Source: Deltaproteobacteria bacterium (GTDB taxonomy: Bacteria > Myxococcota > Myxococcia > Myxococcales > SZAS-1). Taken from it: a stretch of 64,000 nucleotides of DNA. Position 1 is the first letter of the stretch. Each line of letters opens with the position of its first letter. Both the position numbers and the translations under genes were made by a program. Below the pieces are notes generated by a model. It was not told where the DNA came from. It saw only the letters and a list, made by a program, of their open reading frames with translations, and did no database searches. The stretch lies in the NCBI GenBank assembly GCA_018266075.1, contig JAFEBB010000030.1, positions 22,710 through 86,709 on the forward strand, read 5' to 3'. This document shows positions 31,284 to 40,993 of this stretch, in pieces.

Positions 31284-32501
31284 ATGGAACACGGCCTCAA
31301 CCTCATCGCGTTGGCGATTCCGTTCTTCCTCCTCTTCATCGGGCTGGAGCTGACGATCGCCTGGAAGCGGAAGCAGAAGATCTACCGAATCGCCGACGCG
31401 CTCGCCGACCTGGGCTGCGGCGTGGGCCAGCGGGTGGCGCTGGTGTTCTTCGGCTACCTGCTGGGCGCGGTCTACGTGTTCGTCTACGACGGCTTCCGCA
31501 TCTTCACGCTCGAGGGCTGGAAGGCCTGGGTCGTGGCGATCCTCATCGTCGACTTCATCTACTACTGGTGGCACCGGGCTTCACACCGGGTGAACCTCAT
31601 GTGGGCGGTGCACGCAGTGCACCACCAGAGCGAGGACTACAACCTGGCCGTGGCGCTGCGGCAGACGATCTTCTCGCCGGTGACGTCGCTGCCGTTCGAG
31701 CTGCCCATGGCGCTCATCGGCGTGCCGCCGCTGGTGTGGGGCGCAGCCGCGAGCATCAACACGCTGTACCAATTCTGGATTCACACCGAGCTCATCGGGA
31801 AGCTGCCGCGCCCCGTGGAACTGGTGATGAACACGCCCTCACACCACCGCGTGCACCACGCGATCAACGCGCAGTACCTCGACAGGAACTACGCGGGGAT
31901 GTTCATCGTCTTCGACCGTTGGTTCGGCACGTTCGTCGAGGAGCAGCTGCCGTGCACCTACGGCACGGTGAAGCGGCTCGACAGCTTCAACGCCGTGTTC
32001 GCGCAGTTCGCCGAGTTCGGCGTGGTGTGGGCCAAGGCGCGCGGCGCGAGCGTCTGGGACAAGCTGCGCATCTGGTTCATGCCGCCCGAGTGGCTCCCGA
32101 GCGGGCCGAAGCAGTTCCCGCCGCTGCCCGAGCGCAAGCACGAGTCGCCCTGCCCGCCCGCGCTCCAGCGCTACGCCATGGCGCAGTTCGTGGGCATCGT
32201 GGGCGTGGGCTCGCTGATCATCCTCTACGACTGGATGGACAACGCGGTCCTCGCTGGCCCGGGCGCGCTGGTGTTCGCGGCGCTGTTCACCGTGGGCTTG
32301 ATGCTCGACGGCCGGCGCCTGGGTGTGCCGCTCGAGTTCTTGCGGCTGGCGGTCACGGCCGCGGCGGCGTTCGTCTGGGTGCAGCCGCGCTACGGGATGG
32401 CGGCGGCGGTTGGCGCGGTGGGTGTCGCGTTGGCCGCGGCGGTTTGGCTGCGGATGGCCACGCGGCAGACGCCGGCGTCGACGGAAGCCATCGCGGCGTA
32501 A
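31284..32501 (+). CDS. Sterol desaturase/fatty acid hydroxylase family membrane enzyme
   Basis: A 405-residue membrane di-iron oxygenase. The histidine set is complete: HRASH, HAVHH and HHRVHH (in NTPSHHRVHHAINAQYLDRN). The last block, ending LDRNYAGMFIVFDRWFGTF, is typical of the alkylglycerol monooxygenase-like branch, which cleaves or hydroxylates ether lipids. Ether lipids are known in myxobacteria, so that role is plausible, but the substrate is not shown. C-terminal residues 290-395 are an extra hydrophobic region with several helices. Confidence 0.9.
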   Translation: MEHGLNLIALAIPFFLLFIGLELTIAWKRKQKIYRIADALADLGCGVGQRVALVFFGYLLGAVYVFVYDGFRIFTLEGWKAWVVAILIVDFIYYWWHRASHRVNLMWAVHAVHHQSEDYNLAVALRQTIFSPVTSLPFELPMALIGVPPLVWGAAASINTLYQFWIHTELIGKLPRPVELVMNTPSHHRVHHAINAQYLDRNYAGMFIVFDRWFGTFVEEQLPCTYGTVKRLDSFNAVFAQFAEFGVVWAKARGASVWDKLRIWFMPPEWLPSGPKQFPPLPERKHESPCPPALQRYAMAQFVGIVGVGSLIILYDWMDNAVLAGPGALVFAALFTVGLMLDGRRLGVPLEFLRLAVTAAAAFVWVQPRYGMAAAVGAVGVALAAAVWLRMATRQTPASTEAIAA

Positions 32502-32519
32502 TCCGTCGCCTAATGCCGC

Positions 32520-32774
32520 CTAATGCTGTCGAGGCCGCATCACCATCTCGACTTCAGCTCGAGGCACCTCTTCGATAGTTGCGGCGATTGTTTCCGCAGC
32601 ACCGCCGACTTCCACCCAAAGCTGCTCGCCTGCCCCCAGTCTTGCGAGAAACTCCGCGAGGATCGGCGCCCCTGCGGCTTCCCACTCCCCGTACAGGTGG
32701 AACCCGTCGAACTTCGGCTCGACGATCCGTCCGACCTCTTCGCTCTCCCAGAATATCGGCCAGGCGCGCTTCAT
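32520..32774 (-). CDS. Small hypothetical protein
   Basis: An 84-residue soluble protein (KRAWPIFWESEEVGRIVEPK at the start, LWVEVGGAAETIAATIEEVP near the end) with no family recognised. The amino-acid mix and codon use look normal for the region. It lies 18 bases from the sterol-desaturase stop on the opposite strand and 21 bases downstream of the next minus-strand gene. Confidence 0.6.
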   Translation of the reverse strand: MKRAWPIFWESEEVGRIVEPKFDGFHLYGEWEAAGAPILAEFLARLGAGEQLWVEVGGAAETIAATIEEVPRAEVEMVMRPRQH

Positions 32775-32795
32775 TGGTTGGTCGGCGTTGATTCT

Positions 32796-34379
32796 CTACT
32801 TCGTCGTCGTCACCACGCACGACGGCGACGTGCCGCCCGCGCACCCGTAGACGAGCACGTCGAGCACGCAGAACACCTCGTCGGTGATGCCGTCCTCGAA
32901 GAGCGTCGCCACCTCGGGCGTGACCGCTTCGGCGTTGCACATGCACGCCTTGTCGGGCACCGAGTAGTTCACGCCCGCGCCGTTGGAGCAGTTGTCGAGG
33001 TGCGGCGCCGCGGAGCTCTGCGGCGGGAAGTAGTTCAGCGGCAGCGACGGACAATCGTCGCCCTTGCCGTCGTCGCAGGGCCGCTCGGTCTGGAACGCCA
33101 CATGACACAAATTGGTTAAGGCCGAGAGCGCCTCGTCGTCGCGGTTCAGGGCGGCGGCGATGTCGTGGAGGATGCGCATCACCATGCCCGGCTCCTCGCT
33201 CTGGGCGTCGATGGTGATGAGCTCCTGCAGCGCCGCGAAGATCTCGTCGAGGCCGATGACCTTCGCCTCGAAGCCCAGGTGGTAGATCATCTGCACGAAG
33301 CCCGGACGAACGACCTTTCCGCAGAGGCTCGAACCGGGCACCGTCGCGCACTGCATGGTGGCCTGGAGCGGCTGCAGCACCGGCTCGCTCGCGTTGGGAT
33401 CGAGCATCTGCTCGAGGTCGGCGGCCGCGTTCGCGATCTCCGTGTGCAGGTGCGAGTAGGCGACGCCGCCATCGGGCAGGTCGTACGCCGCGCCGTCGGG
33501 GAAGCTCGAGTCCACGAGCGGGTACAGCGTGCCGTTGAGCAGCTGATCGATGGGCGCGAACGGCCCGCCCTGATCGGCCGGCGCGTTGGGATCGACCTCG
33601 CCGATGGCGCAGAGCAGAAGATCCGCCACCTCTTCGAAGCCTGCCTCGCCGAGATTGCCGCTCGAGCCGCCGTCGGCGCCCACGCTGCTGAAGAGCCCGC
33701 CGAGCGCGGGATCGTCGATGAGCGCCTGCGTGTCGGTGAGCAACTGCGACGCATGCGCTGGGCTCAGGTACGCGGTGATGCCCTGGACGAGATCGAACGT
33801 GTCGTGCGCGTCGCACTCGCCGGTCTGGGTGCACATGATCTCCAGGTCGCGCGCGATCTCGTAGTGCGGCACATCCGAGCTGGGCTGGACGCCGATGATG
33901 TAGTCGAGCGTGCCCGCGATGACTGGGTCGAACGCGTGCAGCGACTGACTGGCCTTGCCCTCGTGGATGTAGATCTTGAGGATTCGCCGCAGGTCGCAGA
34001 GCCGGTTGGTCTGATCGAGCGGCGGCGGGGTGTCCTCGTTGCAGAGGCCGTCGGTGTTGCCCGACTCGGGCGGATCCTGCGCGAACTCGTTCAGCGCCAC
34101 GAAGAGCGCCTCGAGCACCTGGTTGATGGGCGGCGCGCCACCCTCGGCCGGCGGCTGCGAGAGCTGCGTCACCAGGCTGCGCGCGCCGTCGAGGCCGTCG
34201 TTCTGCAGCGCGGAGTTGAGGCTGGGCGCGAGCTCGGAGAAGGTCTTGCACGCCTCCGGGTGCTGCGCCGCCTGGCTCTTGGTGGGCGAGTCCTTGTCTT
34301 CGGCGCCGCAAGGCGAGAAGCCCACCACTGCGAGGGCGAAGAAGCTCAGCACCAACCGGGAGCGCGCGCCGCGAGGCAT
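32796..34379 (-). CDS. Large secreted hypothetical protein
   Basis: A 527-residue exported protein with an N-terminal signal (MPRGARSRLVLSFFALAVVG) ending near FSPCGAED; the Cys context is not a perfect lipobox, so lipidation is uncertain. The mature part is rich in acidic residues, contains some twenty Cys spread along it, and is mostly helical by eye. No family recognised. It likely lies in the periplasm or outside the cell. The start at 34379 is preferred because the 68-residue in-frame extension upstream is Arg-rich and not signal-like. Confidence 0.8.
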   Translation of the reverse strand: MPRGARSRLVLSFFALAVVGFSPCGAEDKDSPTKSQAAQHPEACKTFSELAPSLNSALQNDGLDGARSLVTQLSQPPAEGGAPPINQVLEALFVALNEFAQDPPESGNTDGLCNEDTPPPLDQTNRLCDLRRILKIYIHEGKASQSLHAFDPVIAGTLDYIIGVQPSSDVPHYEIARDLEIMCTQTGECDAHDTFDLVQGITAYLSPAHASQLLTDTQALIDDPALGGLFSSVGADGGSSGNLGEAGFEEVADLLLCAIGEVDPNAPADQGGPFAPIDQLLNGTLYPLVDSSFPDGAAYDLPDGGVAYSHLHTEIANAAADLEQMLDPNASEPVLQPLQATMQCATVPGSSLCGKVVRPGFVQMIYHLGFEAKVIGLDEIFAALQELITIDAQSEEPGMVMRILHDIAAALNRDDEALSALTNLCHVAFQTERPCDDGKGDDCPSLPLNYFPPQSSAAPHLDNCSNGAGVNYSVPDKACMCNAEAVTPEVATLFEDGITDEVFCVLDVLVYGCAGGTSPSCVVTTTK

Positions 34380-34467
34380 CGAGCGAGTGTAGCGCAACGC
34401 CCGCGACCCTGTCCGTTCGCCGACGCGCGCCTTGCACGGTGCGTCAGGCGTTCCCAACTTCGGCCGA

Positions 34468-34743
34468 ATGGCTCGGTTGGTCGCTGCTTCTTTGGTCTTC
34501 GCCCTCGGGTGCGCGCACGCGCCCGACCCGGCGGCGAGCCAATCCGCAACCCGCCCTCGTGGCCTCGCCTGCCGGACGCGCAAGGCGACCGCTGCCCGCT
34601 GCGCCCACGACGCCGCATGTCAGCTGCCGTCATCCTGCGTGGCCGGGGCGTGCCTCATGCCCGCGGGAGCGCCGTGCGAGGTCGCATCGCAGTGCGCCTC
34701 GCATCGGTGCTCCCTGGGCATCTGCAAGCTCGAGGGCCTCTGA
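34468..34743 (+). CDS. Small Cys-rich lipoprotein
   Basis: A 91-residue lipoprotein with signal MARLVAASLVFALGC and a mature part holding eight or more Cys in a knotted-looking pattern (CAHDAACQLPSSCVAGAC, then CEVASQCASHRCSLGIC). Such patterns recur in secreted myxobacterial proteins, including the Cys-rich region of the S53 protease in this window. The start at 34468 gives the signal peptide directly. Confidence 0.72.
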   Translation: MARLVAASLVFALGCAHAPDPAASQSATRPRGLACRTRKATAARCAHDAACQLPSSCVAGACLMPAGAPCEVASQCASHRCSLGICKLEGL

Positions 34744-34744
34744 G

Positions 34745-35425
34745 CTACTCCGTCTCGGGCAGCGCTGGGCAGCTCTCCGTGCCCTGGGTGCCCTTCTTCG
34801 ACTTCGACGTGCCCTTCTCGCTTCCGCTCATGCCCTTCCCGGGCTCGATGGAGCTGGGCGAGCTGGCCTCGATGCGCGTGGCGTGCGGCAGGTCGAGGCC
34901 GGGCTTGTACGAGGCCTCGACCTTGGAGCCCTGCGGCAGGCTGGCCACGCTCGCGGGCCGGCCGTCGAGGGTGACCTCGGTGTTCGGCGTGACCTTGAGC
35001 ACCAGCGGATCCGCCTTGTGCCGCACGATGTAGACGCGGCCGCGGCCGAAGGTGGTGAGCTGTCCGCTCACGTGCGTGGGCTCGGTGGCGAGCGCCTTCT
35101 GCTCGGCCTTGAGCCCCGACGCGGCCTTGGCCTGCTGCTGCTTCACGTCCTTGAGCTGCTCCTCGCGCGCGCTGATCGCGTTCTTCTGCGCGTCCTGCGC
35201 GTTGGCGTTGGCGGTCGCGAACTGGCCCTGCGCTGCGCTCAGCTCCGACTGCTTCTGCGCCACCAACTGGTTCTCCTTCGCTGACTCGCTTTGCAGACTG
35301 GCCGCGCGCTTCTGCGCGTCATCTGCCTGGGCCTGTGCTGCCTCTGCGGGCGTCTGCGTGTGCGCACACCCCGCGCCCAGCGCCGCCGCCGCCGCCAACC
35401 CCAACCAAACCGACCTGGAACCCAT
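34745..35425 (-). CDS. Coiled-coil lipoprotein
   Basis: A 226-residue lipoprotein (MGSRSVWLGLAAAAALGAGC) whose mature N-terminal half (about 25-120) is a long Ala/Gln/Lys-rich coiled coil (AQADDAQKRAASLQSESAKE onward). The C-terminal part (about 130-195) is beta-rich, with GRVYIVRHKADPLVLKV resembling a small barrel or DUF5666-like fold, and ends in a Ser/Lys/Gly tail. AGGAGG precedes the start. Likely a periplasmic or outer-membrane scaffold; no function assigned. Confidence 0.82.
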   Translation of the reverse strand: MGSRSVWLGLAAAAALGAGCAHTQTPAEAAQAQADDAQKRAASLQSESAKENQLVAQKQSELSAAQGQFATANANAQDAQKNAISAREEQLKDVKQQQAKAASGLKAEQKALATEPTHVSGQLTTFGRGRVYIVRHKADPLVLKVTPNTEVTLDGRPASVASLPQGSKVEASYKPGLDLPHATRIEASSPSSIEPGKGMSGSEKGTSKSKKGTQGTESCPALPETE

Positions 35426-35584
35426 CACCCGAGCCTCCTGCCCTCCCGTCGCCTCAGTGCCGAGTTGAAGTTGGTCCGAAGGCGGGCATTGCAACAGCCC
35501 CACCCGGGGAGTTTGCGGTGCGGGGCTGGCATGCAGGGTCGGCGGCAGCGAGGTGGCTCGACGAGCAGGCGAGCTCCAGAGCGC

Positions 35585-38116
35585 TCAATGCGTCCCTGGC
35601 CGCTCGACGTCGTCCAAGACCGGCACACGCAGCACCGACACCGCCGCCAGGAACTGCTCCAGCGTGAAGGGCTTGGCGAGCACGGGGATGCCTGTCGTCG
35701 CCAGGCGGCGCTCGGCGTTGGGCGTGAACGCGCCGCCGGTCATGAAGATGAGCCGACCGGCGGCCTCGGGGCGGGCGCGGTTCAGGGCCTCGTACAGGTC
35801 GAGCCCAGAGAGGCCGGGCATCATCACGTCGCAGATGACGACGTCGAACGCCGCGCCCGCTTCGAGCGCCGCCAGCGCCTCCCGCGGCTCCGACTGCAGC
35901 TCCACCTCGCACGGCGCCGAGAGGAGCCGCTTGAAGCCCGCGGCCACCAGCGGCTCGTCGTCGATGATGAGCACCCGCAAGCGCCGCCGCGGCCGAGGCG
36001 CGGAGGTCGTGGGCTCCCGTGCAGCCGCGGCCTCACCGGCGATGGGCAGCGACACGCGAAACGTGGTGCCCTGCCCGACCGTGGACTGCACGGTGATCTC
36101 CCCGCCCAGCGCGGTGACGATGGACTGGCACACGCTCAAGCCGAGGCCCGTGCCCTTGCCCAGGGGCTTGGTGGTGAAGAAGGGATCGAAGATGCGCGCG
36201 AGCACGGGCGCGGGGATCCCCACGCCGGTGTCCGAGATCTCCACCGCCACCGCCGCGCCGTCGACGCGCGCCGCCACCCGCACCAGCGCGTCGGGCGCCC
36301 CGTCCTCGGGCAGCGACTGGGCGGCGTTCACCAAAAGGTTGAGAAACACCTGACCCAGCCGCGCGGGATTTCCGGCCACGCGCGGGAGCGACGGGAGGTG
36401 GCGCTCCACGCGGCCGCGGTGGCGCAGCTCGTTCGCGGCCATCTTCATCGCGAGGTCCAGCACCTCGTCGAGCGCGCTCGTGCCCTGGGCCACGTCCTCG
36501 CGTGAGAAGGTGCGCAGCTCCTGCACGATCTCGCGCACGCGCTCGCTGCCCTGCCGCGCCTCGGTGAGCGCCGCGACGATCTCCGCAGCCTCGTCGCCCG
36601 GCCGCTCGCGCAGCAGATCGAGCGCGAACTCCACGTTGGCCGCAATGTAGGCGAGCGGGTTGTTGATCTCGTGGCCCACGCCCGAGGCGAGCACGCCCAG
36701 GGTGGCCATGCGATCGGCGAAGACCATCTTCGCCTCGAGCTGCCGCTGATCCGCGAGGTCGCGCACGACGACCAGCACCGCGTCTGCGTCCTCCCACTTC
36801 ACGGGCATCGCCGTGACCTCGGCCTCGAGCACCGAGCCGTCCTTGCGCACCAGCCGCTCGGTGATGGGCTTGGCCACCACGCGCTTCTGCTGCACGAGGG
36901 TCATGCGCTCCAGGACCACGGCGCGGTCTTCGGTGTGCACCACCTCGAGCACGTTGTGGCCGAGCATCTCGCCCTGGGTGTAGCCGAGCACCTTGCCCGT
37001 GGCGGTGTTGACGTACAGCACCTGTCCGGCGCGATGGACGACCACGCCCAGCGGCAGCGCGTCGATGAGGTGGCGGAACTCGGCCTCCACCCGCGCGCGA
37101 TCGGTGATGTCGACCGCGTAGACCTGGAAGTCGCCTTCGGCGTTGGGCTGCGAGCGCGAGAGCCAGAGCAGCCGATCGCCCACGTCCTCGAGCACCGCCA
37201 GACCTTCGTCGAAGAACAGCGCCGACAGCCGCGACCACACCTCCGACGCGAGCTGCTCGCCCACCTTCACGTTCCAGCGCGCGAGCAGCGGCGCCGCGGC
37301 GGCGTTGGCGTGGATGATGCGCCCGTCGCTGCCCATGCGCAGCTCGGGATTCGGATTGTCGCGGAGCATGCGCGCGAGCGTGTCCACCTGGGCGCGCAGG
37401 TACTCGCGCTCCGTCGCGTCGGCGAGCACCACCACCGCGCCATCGAGGGTGCCGTCGAGCCGACGCAACGGCGCCGCGCTCGCCTCGAGGCGCCGCCGCA
37501 CGCCGCCCGGCTGCTCCACGCGCACCGCGAACCCGCGCACCGGCTGGCCGGCGCGCATCGCCACCTGCTCGGGACGATGGCCATCGGCCCATGCGCTCCC
37601 GTCGGCGCGGAGGCTCCGCCAACCGGCGGGGACGGCCGCGCCCCCGAGGAGCTGCTCGCGCGAGAGCCCCAGCAACGCCTGCGCGGCCGGGTTGCAGTCG
37701 CGCTCCCTCCCGTCGAGGCCGTAGACGATGACCCCCACCTCGACGGCTGCGAGCGCCCGCGACGCCGAGTCGTCGAGCGCCGCTGCGAGCAAGCGCAGGA
37801 GCGGCTCGAGCGGCGCATCCGGCCGGGTGACGTCGACCAGGAGCAGCGCCGCGTGAACCTCGGGCTGCGCGAGCGCAATCGCGTGCGTGGTGCACTGGCT
37901 CGGCCGCTCCCTCGGGTCGAGCGCACCGGGCGGCAGCGCTCCGTGCTGGGCGATGACCTCGAAGCCACTCGCGCGACGAAGGACGATGGCTGCCCCCGAA
38001 GCGCCGCTGAGCGCGGCCGCGAGGGACAGCAGATCCTCCACGGGGCGCACACTTGGCCCCGCTTGCGGGTCGGCCTCCACCTCGCGACCTCCCTCGGGTT
38101 CCCTACCCAGCTTCAT
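35585..38116 (-). CDS. Hybrid histidine kinase: GAF-like, PAS repeats, HisKA, HATPase, receiver
   Basis: An 843-residue soluble hybrid kinase. N-terminal GAF-like region (about 20-120), then three PAS or PAS-like domains (about 130-245, 255-345, 350-470). The kinase core has H482 in GVGHEINNPLAYIAAN, the N-box NLLVNAAQSL, DTGVGIP and FFTTKPLGKGTGLGLS. The C-terminal receiver (about 715-835) has the acceptor D763 in VICDVMMPG and the Lys in LAKPFT. No membrane segments are seen, so it senses an internal cue. It is divergent from the helicase gene across an 80-base gap. Confidence 0.95.
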   Translation of the reverse strand: MKLGREPEGGREVEADPQAGPSVRPVEDLLSLAAALSGASGAAIVLRRASGFEVIAQHGALPPGALDPRERPSQCTTHAIALAQPEVHAALLLVDVTRPDAPLEPLLRLLAAALDDSASRALAAVEVGVIVYGLDGRERDCNPAAQALLGLSREQLLGGAAVPAGWRSLRADGSAWADGHRPEQVAMRAGQPVRGFAVRVEQPGGVRRRLEASAAPLRRLDGTLDGAVVVLADATEREYLRAQVDTLARMLRDNPNPELRMGSDGRIIHANAAAAPLLARWNVKVGEQLASEVWSRLSALFFDEGLAVLEDVGDRLLWLSRSQPNAEGDFQVYAVDITDRARVEAEFRHLIDALPLGVVVHRAGQVLYVNTATGKVLGYTQGEMLGHNVLEVVHTEDRAVVLERMTLVQQKRVVAKPITERLVRKDGSVLEAEVTAMPVKWEDADAVLVVVRDLADQRQLEAKMVFADRMATLGVLASGVGHEINNPLAYIAANVEFALDLLRERPGDEAAEIVAALTEARQGSERVREIVQELRTFSREDVAQGTSALDEVLDLAMKMAANELRHRGRVERHLPSLPRVAGNPARLGQVFLNLLVNAAQSLPEDGAPDALVRVAARVDGAAVAVEISDTGVGIPAPVLARIFDPFFTTKPLGKGTGLGLSVCQSIVTALGGEITVQSTVGQGTTFRVSLPIAGEAAAAREPTTSAPRPRRRLRVLIIDDEPLVAAGFKRLLSAPCEVELQSEPREALAALEAGAAFDVVICDVMMPGLSGLDLYEALNRARPEAAGRLIFMTGGAFTPNAERRLATTGIPVLAKPFTLEQFLAAVSVLRVPVLDDVERPGTH

Positions 38117-38196
38117 GCTGCAGGAAAGCGGCGGCCCTGAGAAGTGACCCCCTCACCAGGCTCGACGCGCGCTGTTGAGCCGAATACAAATCCCGG

Positions 38197-40119
38197 ATGT
38201 CCTTGAGCCAGAAGGCCGAGCAACACTTCGCCAAGTTGCGCCAGGCGCTCGAGGCCGAGCACACCGAGGAGCGCGCGCGGTTCGCGGAGGCGGCGGCGCG
38301 GCTCTCGCTGGAGGAGCTCGAGGAGCGGGGCTTCGCGCTCGTGGACGTGGTGGCCCGCGACGTGCGCGGCGGCGTGGGTGGGCGTCGCCTGATCTCCTTC
38401 GAGCGCGAGAAGGGCGAGCTCGGCTCCACGCGGCTCACGAGCGGCGCACCGGTTCGCGCCACGCGCCGCAAGACGCGCCTCGAGGACGATCCCAAGGGCG
38501 TGGTCGCCAAGCTCTCGCGCAAGCAGATCACGGTAGCCTTCGACGCCGAGGCGCCCGACTGGCTCGACGACGGCAACATCTGCCTCCTGCTGCTCTCGGA
38601 CGACACGACGTACCAGCGCGTGCGCGGCGGGCTGGAGCGCGTGGTGCGCGCGTCGACCGGGCGGCTGCCGGAGCTGCGCAAGGTGCTGCTGGGCGAGTCG
38701 CCGCCGCGCTTCGACAAGACGCTCGCTGCCAAGGACGCGGACGTTGAAGTGAAGTTCGACATCCCGCAGCGCGAGGCGGTGCAGCTCGCGCTCACCGCGC
38801 AGGACGTGGCGCTGATTCACGGGCCGCCGGGCACGGGCAAGACCACGGTGCTCGTGGATGTGGCGCGGCTCGCGGTGGCGCGCGGCGAGAAGGTGCTGGC
38901 CTGCGCGGCCTCGAACGCGGCGGTGGATCTGCTCGCGGGCCGCATCTCGGACCAGGGTTTGCGCGTGGTGCGCCTCGGTCATCCGGCGCGCGTGGAAGAG
39001 GCGGTGCAGCACCTCACGCTCGAGGCGCAGATTGAAGCGCACGATCGCTATCGCGTGGGTCGCGAGCTCGTCGCGGAAGCGATGAAGCTGCTCGAGACCG
39101 CGCGCAAGCTGCAGGCGCGCGGCCGCAGCGCAGACCGCTTCGCCGAGGCGCGCCAGGCCCGCGGTGACGCGTTCAAGCTCTTCAAAGAAGCGCGCGAGCA
39201 CGAATCGATCGCCCAGAAGGATGTGCTCGAGCGCGCGCAGGTCATCGCCGCGACCGTCACCGGGCTCGACGGGCGCTTCCTCGGCGATCGCAAGTTCGAC
39301 CGGGTGATCATGGACGAAGCCAGCCAGGCCACCGAGCCGCTCGCGTGGCTCGCCGCCGAGCGCGCCGAGCGCCTCATCCTCGCGGGCGATCCCTTCCAGC
39401 TCCCGCCGACGGTGCTCTCGCAGGACGCGGTGAAGCTCGGGCTGAACGTCTCGATGTTCGAGCGGCTGCTCGCGGATCACGGGCCGGGCCTGGAGCGCAT
39501 GCTCGAGGTGCAGCACCGCATGCACGAGGACATCCAGGCGTTCTCGTCGGCGCGGTTCTACGGCGGCAAGCTCGTGCCGCACCCGAGCGTCGCGCACCAC
39601 CTCCTGCGCGAGCTGCCGGGCGTCCGCGACGAGCCGCGCACGCGCGAGCCCTTCGTCTTCCTCGACACCGCCGGCGCAGGCCACGACGAGGAGACGCCCA
39701 CCGGCAGCGAGAGCAAGCGCAACCCGGGCGAGGCCCAGCTCGTGCGCGACGAGGTGAACGCGCTGCTCGCCGCGGGACTTCAGCCGGACCAGATTGCGGT
39801 GATCGCGCCGTACGAAGCGCAGGTGCGGCTGCTGCGCGAGCTCTTGCCGCTGGACGAGCTGGAGATCGACACCGTCGATGCGTTCCAGGGCCGCGAGAAG
39901 GAAGCGGTGCTCGTCTCGCTCACGCGCTCGAACCCGGACGGCGACATCGGCTTCCTCGCCGACGTGCGGCGCATGAACGTGGCCATCACCCGCGCGCGCC
40001 GGCGGCTCTGGGTCGTCGGCGACTCGGCCACGATCGCCGGACATCCGTTCTACGCCGCGTTCCTCGAGGCGGTGGCCAAGCACGGCAAGCACGTGAGCGT
40101 GTGGGAGCTGGCGTCGTAA
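38197..40119 (+). CDS. Superfamily I helicase, IGHMBP2/UPF1-like
   Basis: A 640-residue helicase of the SMUBP-2 (IGHMBP2) type acting on RNA or DNA. Walker A is GPPGTGKTT (209-217), motif Ia region ACAASNAAVDLL, Walker B DEASQATEPLAW, motif III LAGDPFQLPPTV, motif V VDAFQGREKEAVLVSL and motif VI NVAITRARRRLWVVG. All the motifs needed for ATP-driven unwinding are present. The N-terminal 170 residues resemble the beta-barrel region of this group. It follows a divergent hybrid kinase. Confidence 0.95.
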   Translation: MSLSQKAEQHFAKLRQALEAEHTEERARFAEAAARLSLEELEERGFALVDVVARDVRGGVGGRRLISFEREKGELGSTRLTSGAPVRATRRKTRLEDDPKGVVAKLSRKQITVAFDAEAPDWLDDGNICLLLLSDDTTYQRVRGGLERVVRASTGRLPELRKVLLGESPPRFDKTLAAKDADVEVKFDIPQREAVQLALTAQDVALIHGPPGTGKTTVLVDVARLAVARGEKVLACAASNAAVDLLAGRISDQGLRVVRLGHPARVEEAVQHLTLEAQIEAHDRYRVGRELVAEAMKLLETARKLQARGRSADRFAEARQARGDAFKLFKEAREHESIAQKDVLERAQVIAATVTGLDGRFLGDRKFDRVIMDEASQATEPLAWLAAERAERLILAGDPFQLPPTVLSQDAVKLGLNVSMFERLLADHGPGLERMLEVQHRMHEDIQAFSSARFYGGKLVPHPSVAHHLLRELPGVRDEPRTREPFVFLDTAGAGHDEETPTGSESKRNPGEAQLVRDEVNALLAAGLQPDQIAVIAPYEAQVRLLRELLPLDELEIDTVDAFQGREKEAVLVSLTRSNPDGDIGFLADVRRMNVAITRARRRLWVVGDSATIAGHPFYAAFLEAVAKHGKHVSVWELAS

Positions 40120-40192
40120 ATCCGAGTCGAGCGGTGGCTGTTGATCGTGCGGCACTTTCGCGCGAGCGGGCCGCGAGGTAGAAACCGCGCCC

Positions 40193-40672
40193 ATGAACCG
40201 CGCTCTGCTCGCAACCCTCGCCGTGGCGCTGCTCGCCGGCTGTCCGGCGTCGAGCCCCAAGCTCGCCCAGCTCCACGTGGCCTGCGGCGGCAAGACCCTC
40301 GACTCCGGCACCGAGCCGCCCGACAAGGGCCAGGCCTGCGAGGCGGGCCAGCAGCTCACGCTCAGCTTCGACAACGACGGCAGCTACAGCTACGTGGCCG
40401 TCTTCGCGGTCACGCGCGACAACATCGTGTTCCTCCTGCCCGACAGCGAGCAGGGTGACAGCGTGCCCATCCAGCAGAACGGCCACGGCATCGCCCTGCC
40501 CGGCTCGTGGACGGTGCCGCCGAAGACGCGCGACATCATGGCCATCTTCTCGCGCGAGCCGCTGCACGCGAAGGACCTCGCCCAGCGCACGCGCGACGTG
40601 ACCCTCGGCCAGCTGCAGAACGTGGGCGAGATTCGCGTGCGGATGTCGCGCGAAGTCGGCCCGATCGACTGA
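40193..40672 (+). CDS. DUF4384-like lipoprotein
   Basis: A 159-residue lipoprotein with signal MNRALLATLAVALLAGC (Cys17). The mature part has the DUF4384-type beta pattern: LTLSFDNDGSYSYVAVFAVT, then NIVFLLPDSEQGD and GSWTVPPKTRDIMAIFSREP. These domains are found in envelope proteins, but their role is unclear. The stop is three bases from the end of the Red-like operon on the other strand. Confidence 0.82.
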   Translation: MNRALLATLAVALLAGCPASSPKLAQLHVACGGKTLDSGTEPPDKGQACEAGQQLTLSFDNDGSYSYVAVFAVTRDNIVFLLPDSEQGDSVPIQQNGHGIALPGSWTVPPKTRDIMAIFSREPLHAKDLAQRTRDVTLGQLQNVGEIRVRMSREVGPID

Positions 40673-40675
40673 GGC

Positions 40676-40993
40676 TCAGAGCAGCCGCTTCAGGTCTTCG
40701 AACGAGTCGCCCTTGCGCACCACGGCCGCAACGCCCGGCGGCCTTGGCGCTTCCTCGCTCGCGCCCGTGAGCAAGAGCACCTTCGCGCCGCGCGTGTGCG
40801 GCACGAGCTGGAGGCCGTCGTCGCGGCCGAGGTGCCAGTCGACGATCACCACCGCGAACGGCTCGCTCCCGAGCTGCGTCACCGCGGCGGCGAGCGAGTC
40901 GGCCTCGACCACGGCGTGGCCCTCGAGCTCGAGCAGCGCACCGAGCGTCAAGCGCGCCGAGTCGTCGTCGTCGACGAGCAGGATGCGGCTCAT
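40676..40993 (-). CDS. Single-domain response regulator, RedF-like
   Basis: A 105-residue stand-alone receiver (MSRILLVDDDDSARLTLGAL) with phospho-acceptor D52 in VIVDWHLG, Thr in LLLTGA and Lys in VVRKGD. It has no output domain, so it probably acts by protein contact or as a phosphate sink. It is the last gene of the operon, overlapping the gene before it by four bases (ATGA). In Myxococcus xanthus, RedF is the single receiver of the RedC-F system; position and architecture fit this. Confidence 0.85.
   Translation of the reverse strand: MSRILLVDDDDSARLTLGALLELEGHAVVEADSLAAAVTQLGSEPFAVVIVDWHLGRDDGLQLVPHTRGAKVLLLTGASEEAPRPPGVAAVVRKGDSFEDLKRLL

Noticed and set aside
32508..32526. Short direct repeat GCCTAATGC at 32508-32516 and 32518-32526
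   Set aside because: Only two 9-base copies, part of it in coding sequence; likely chance or a tiny slippage event.
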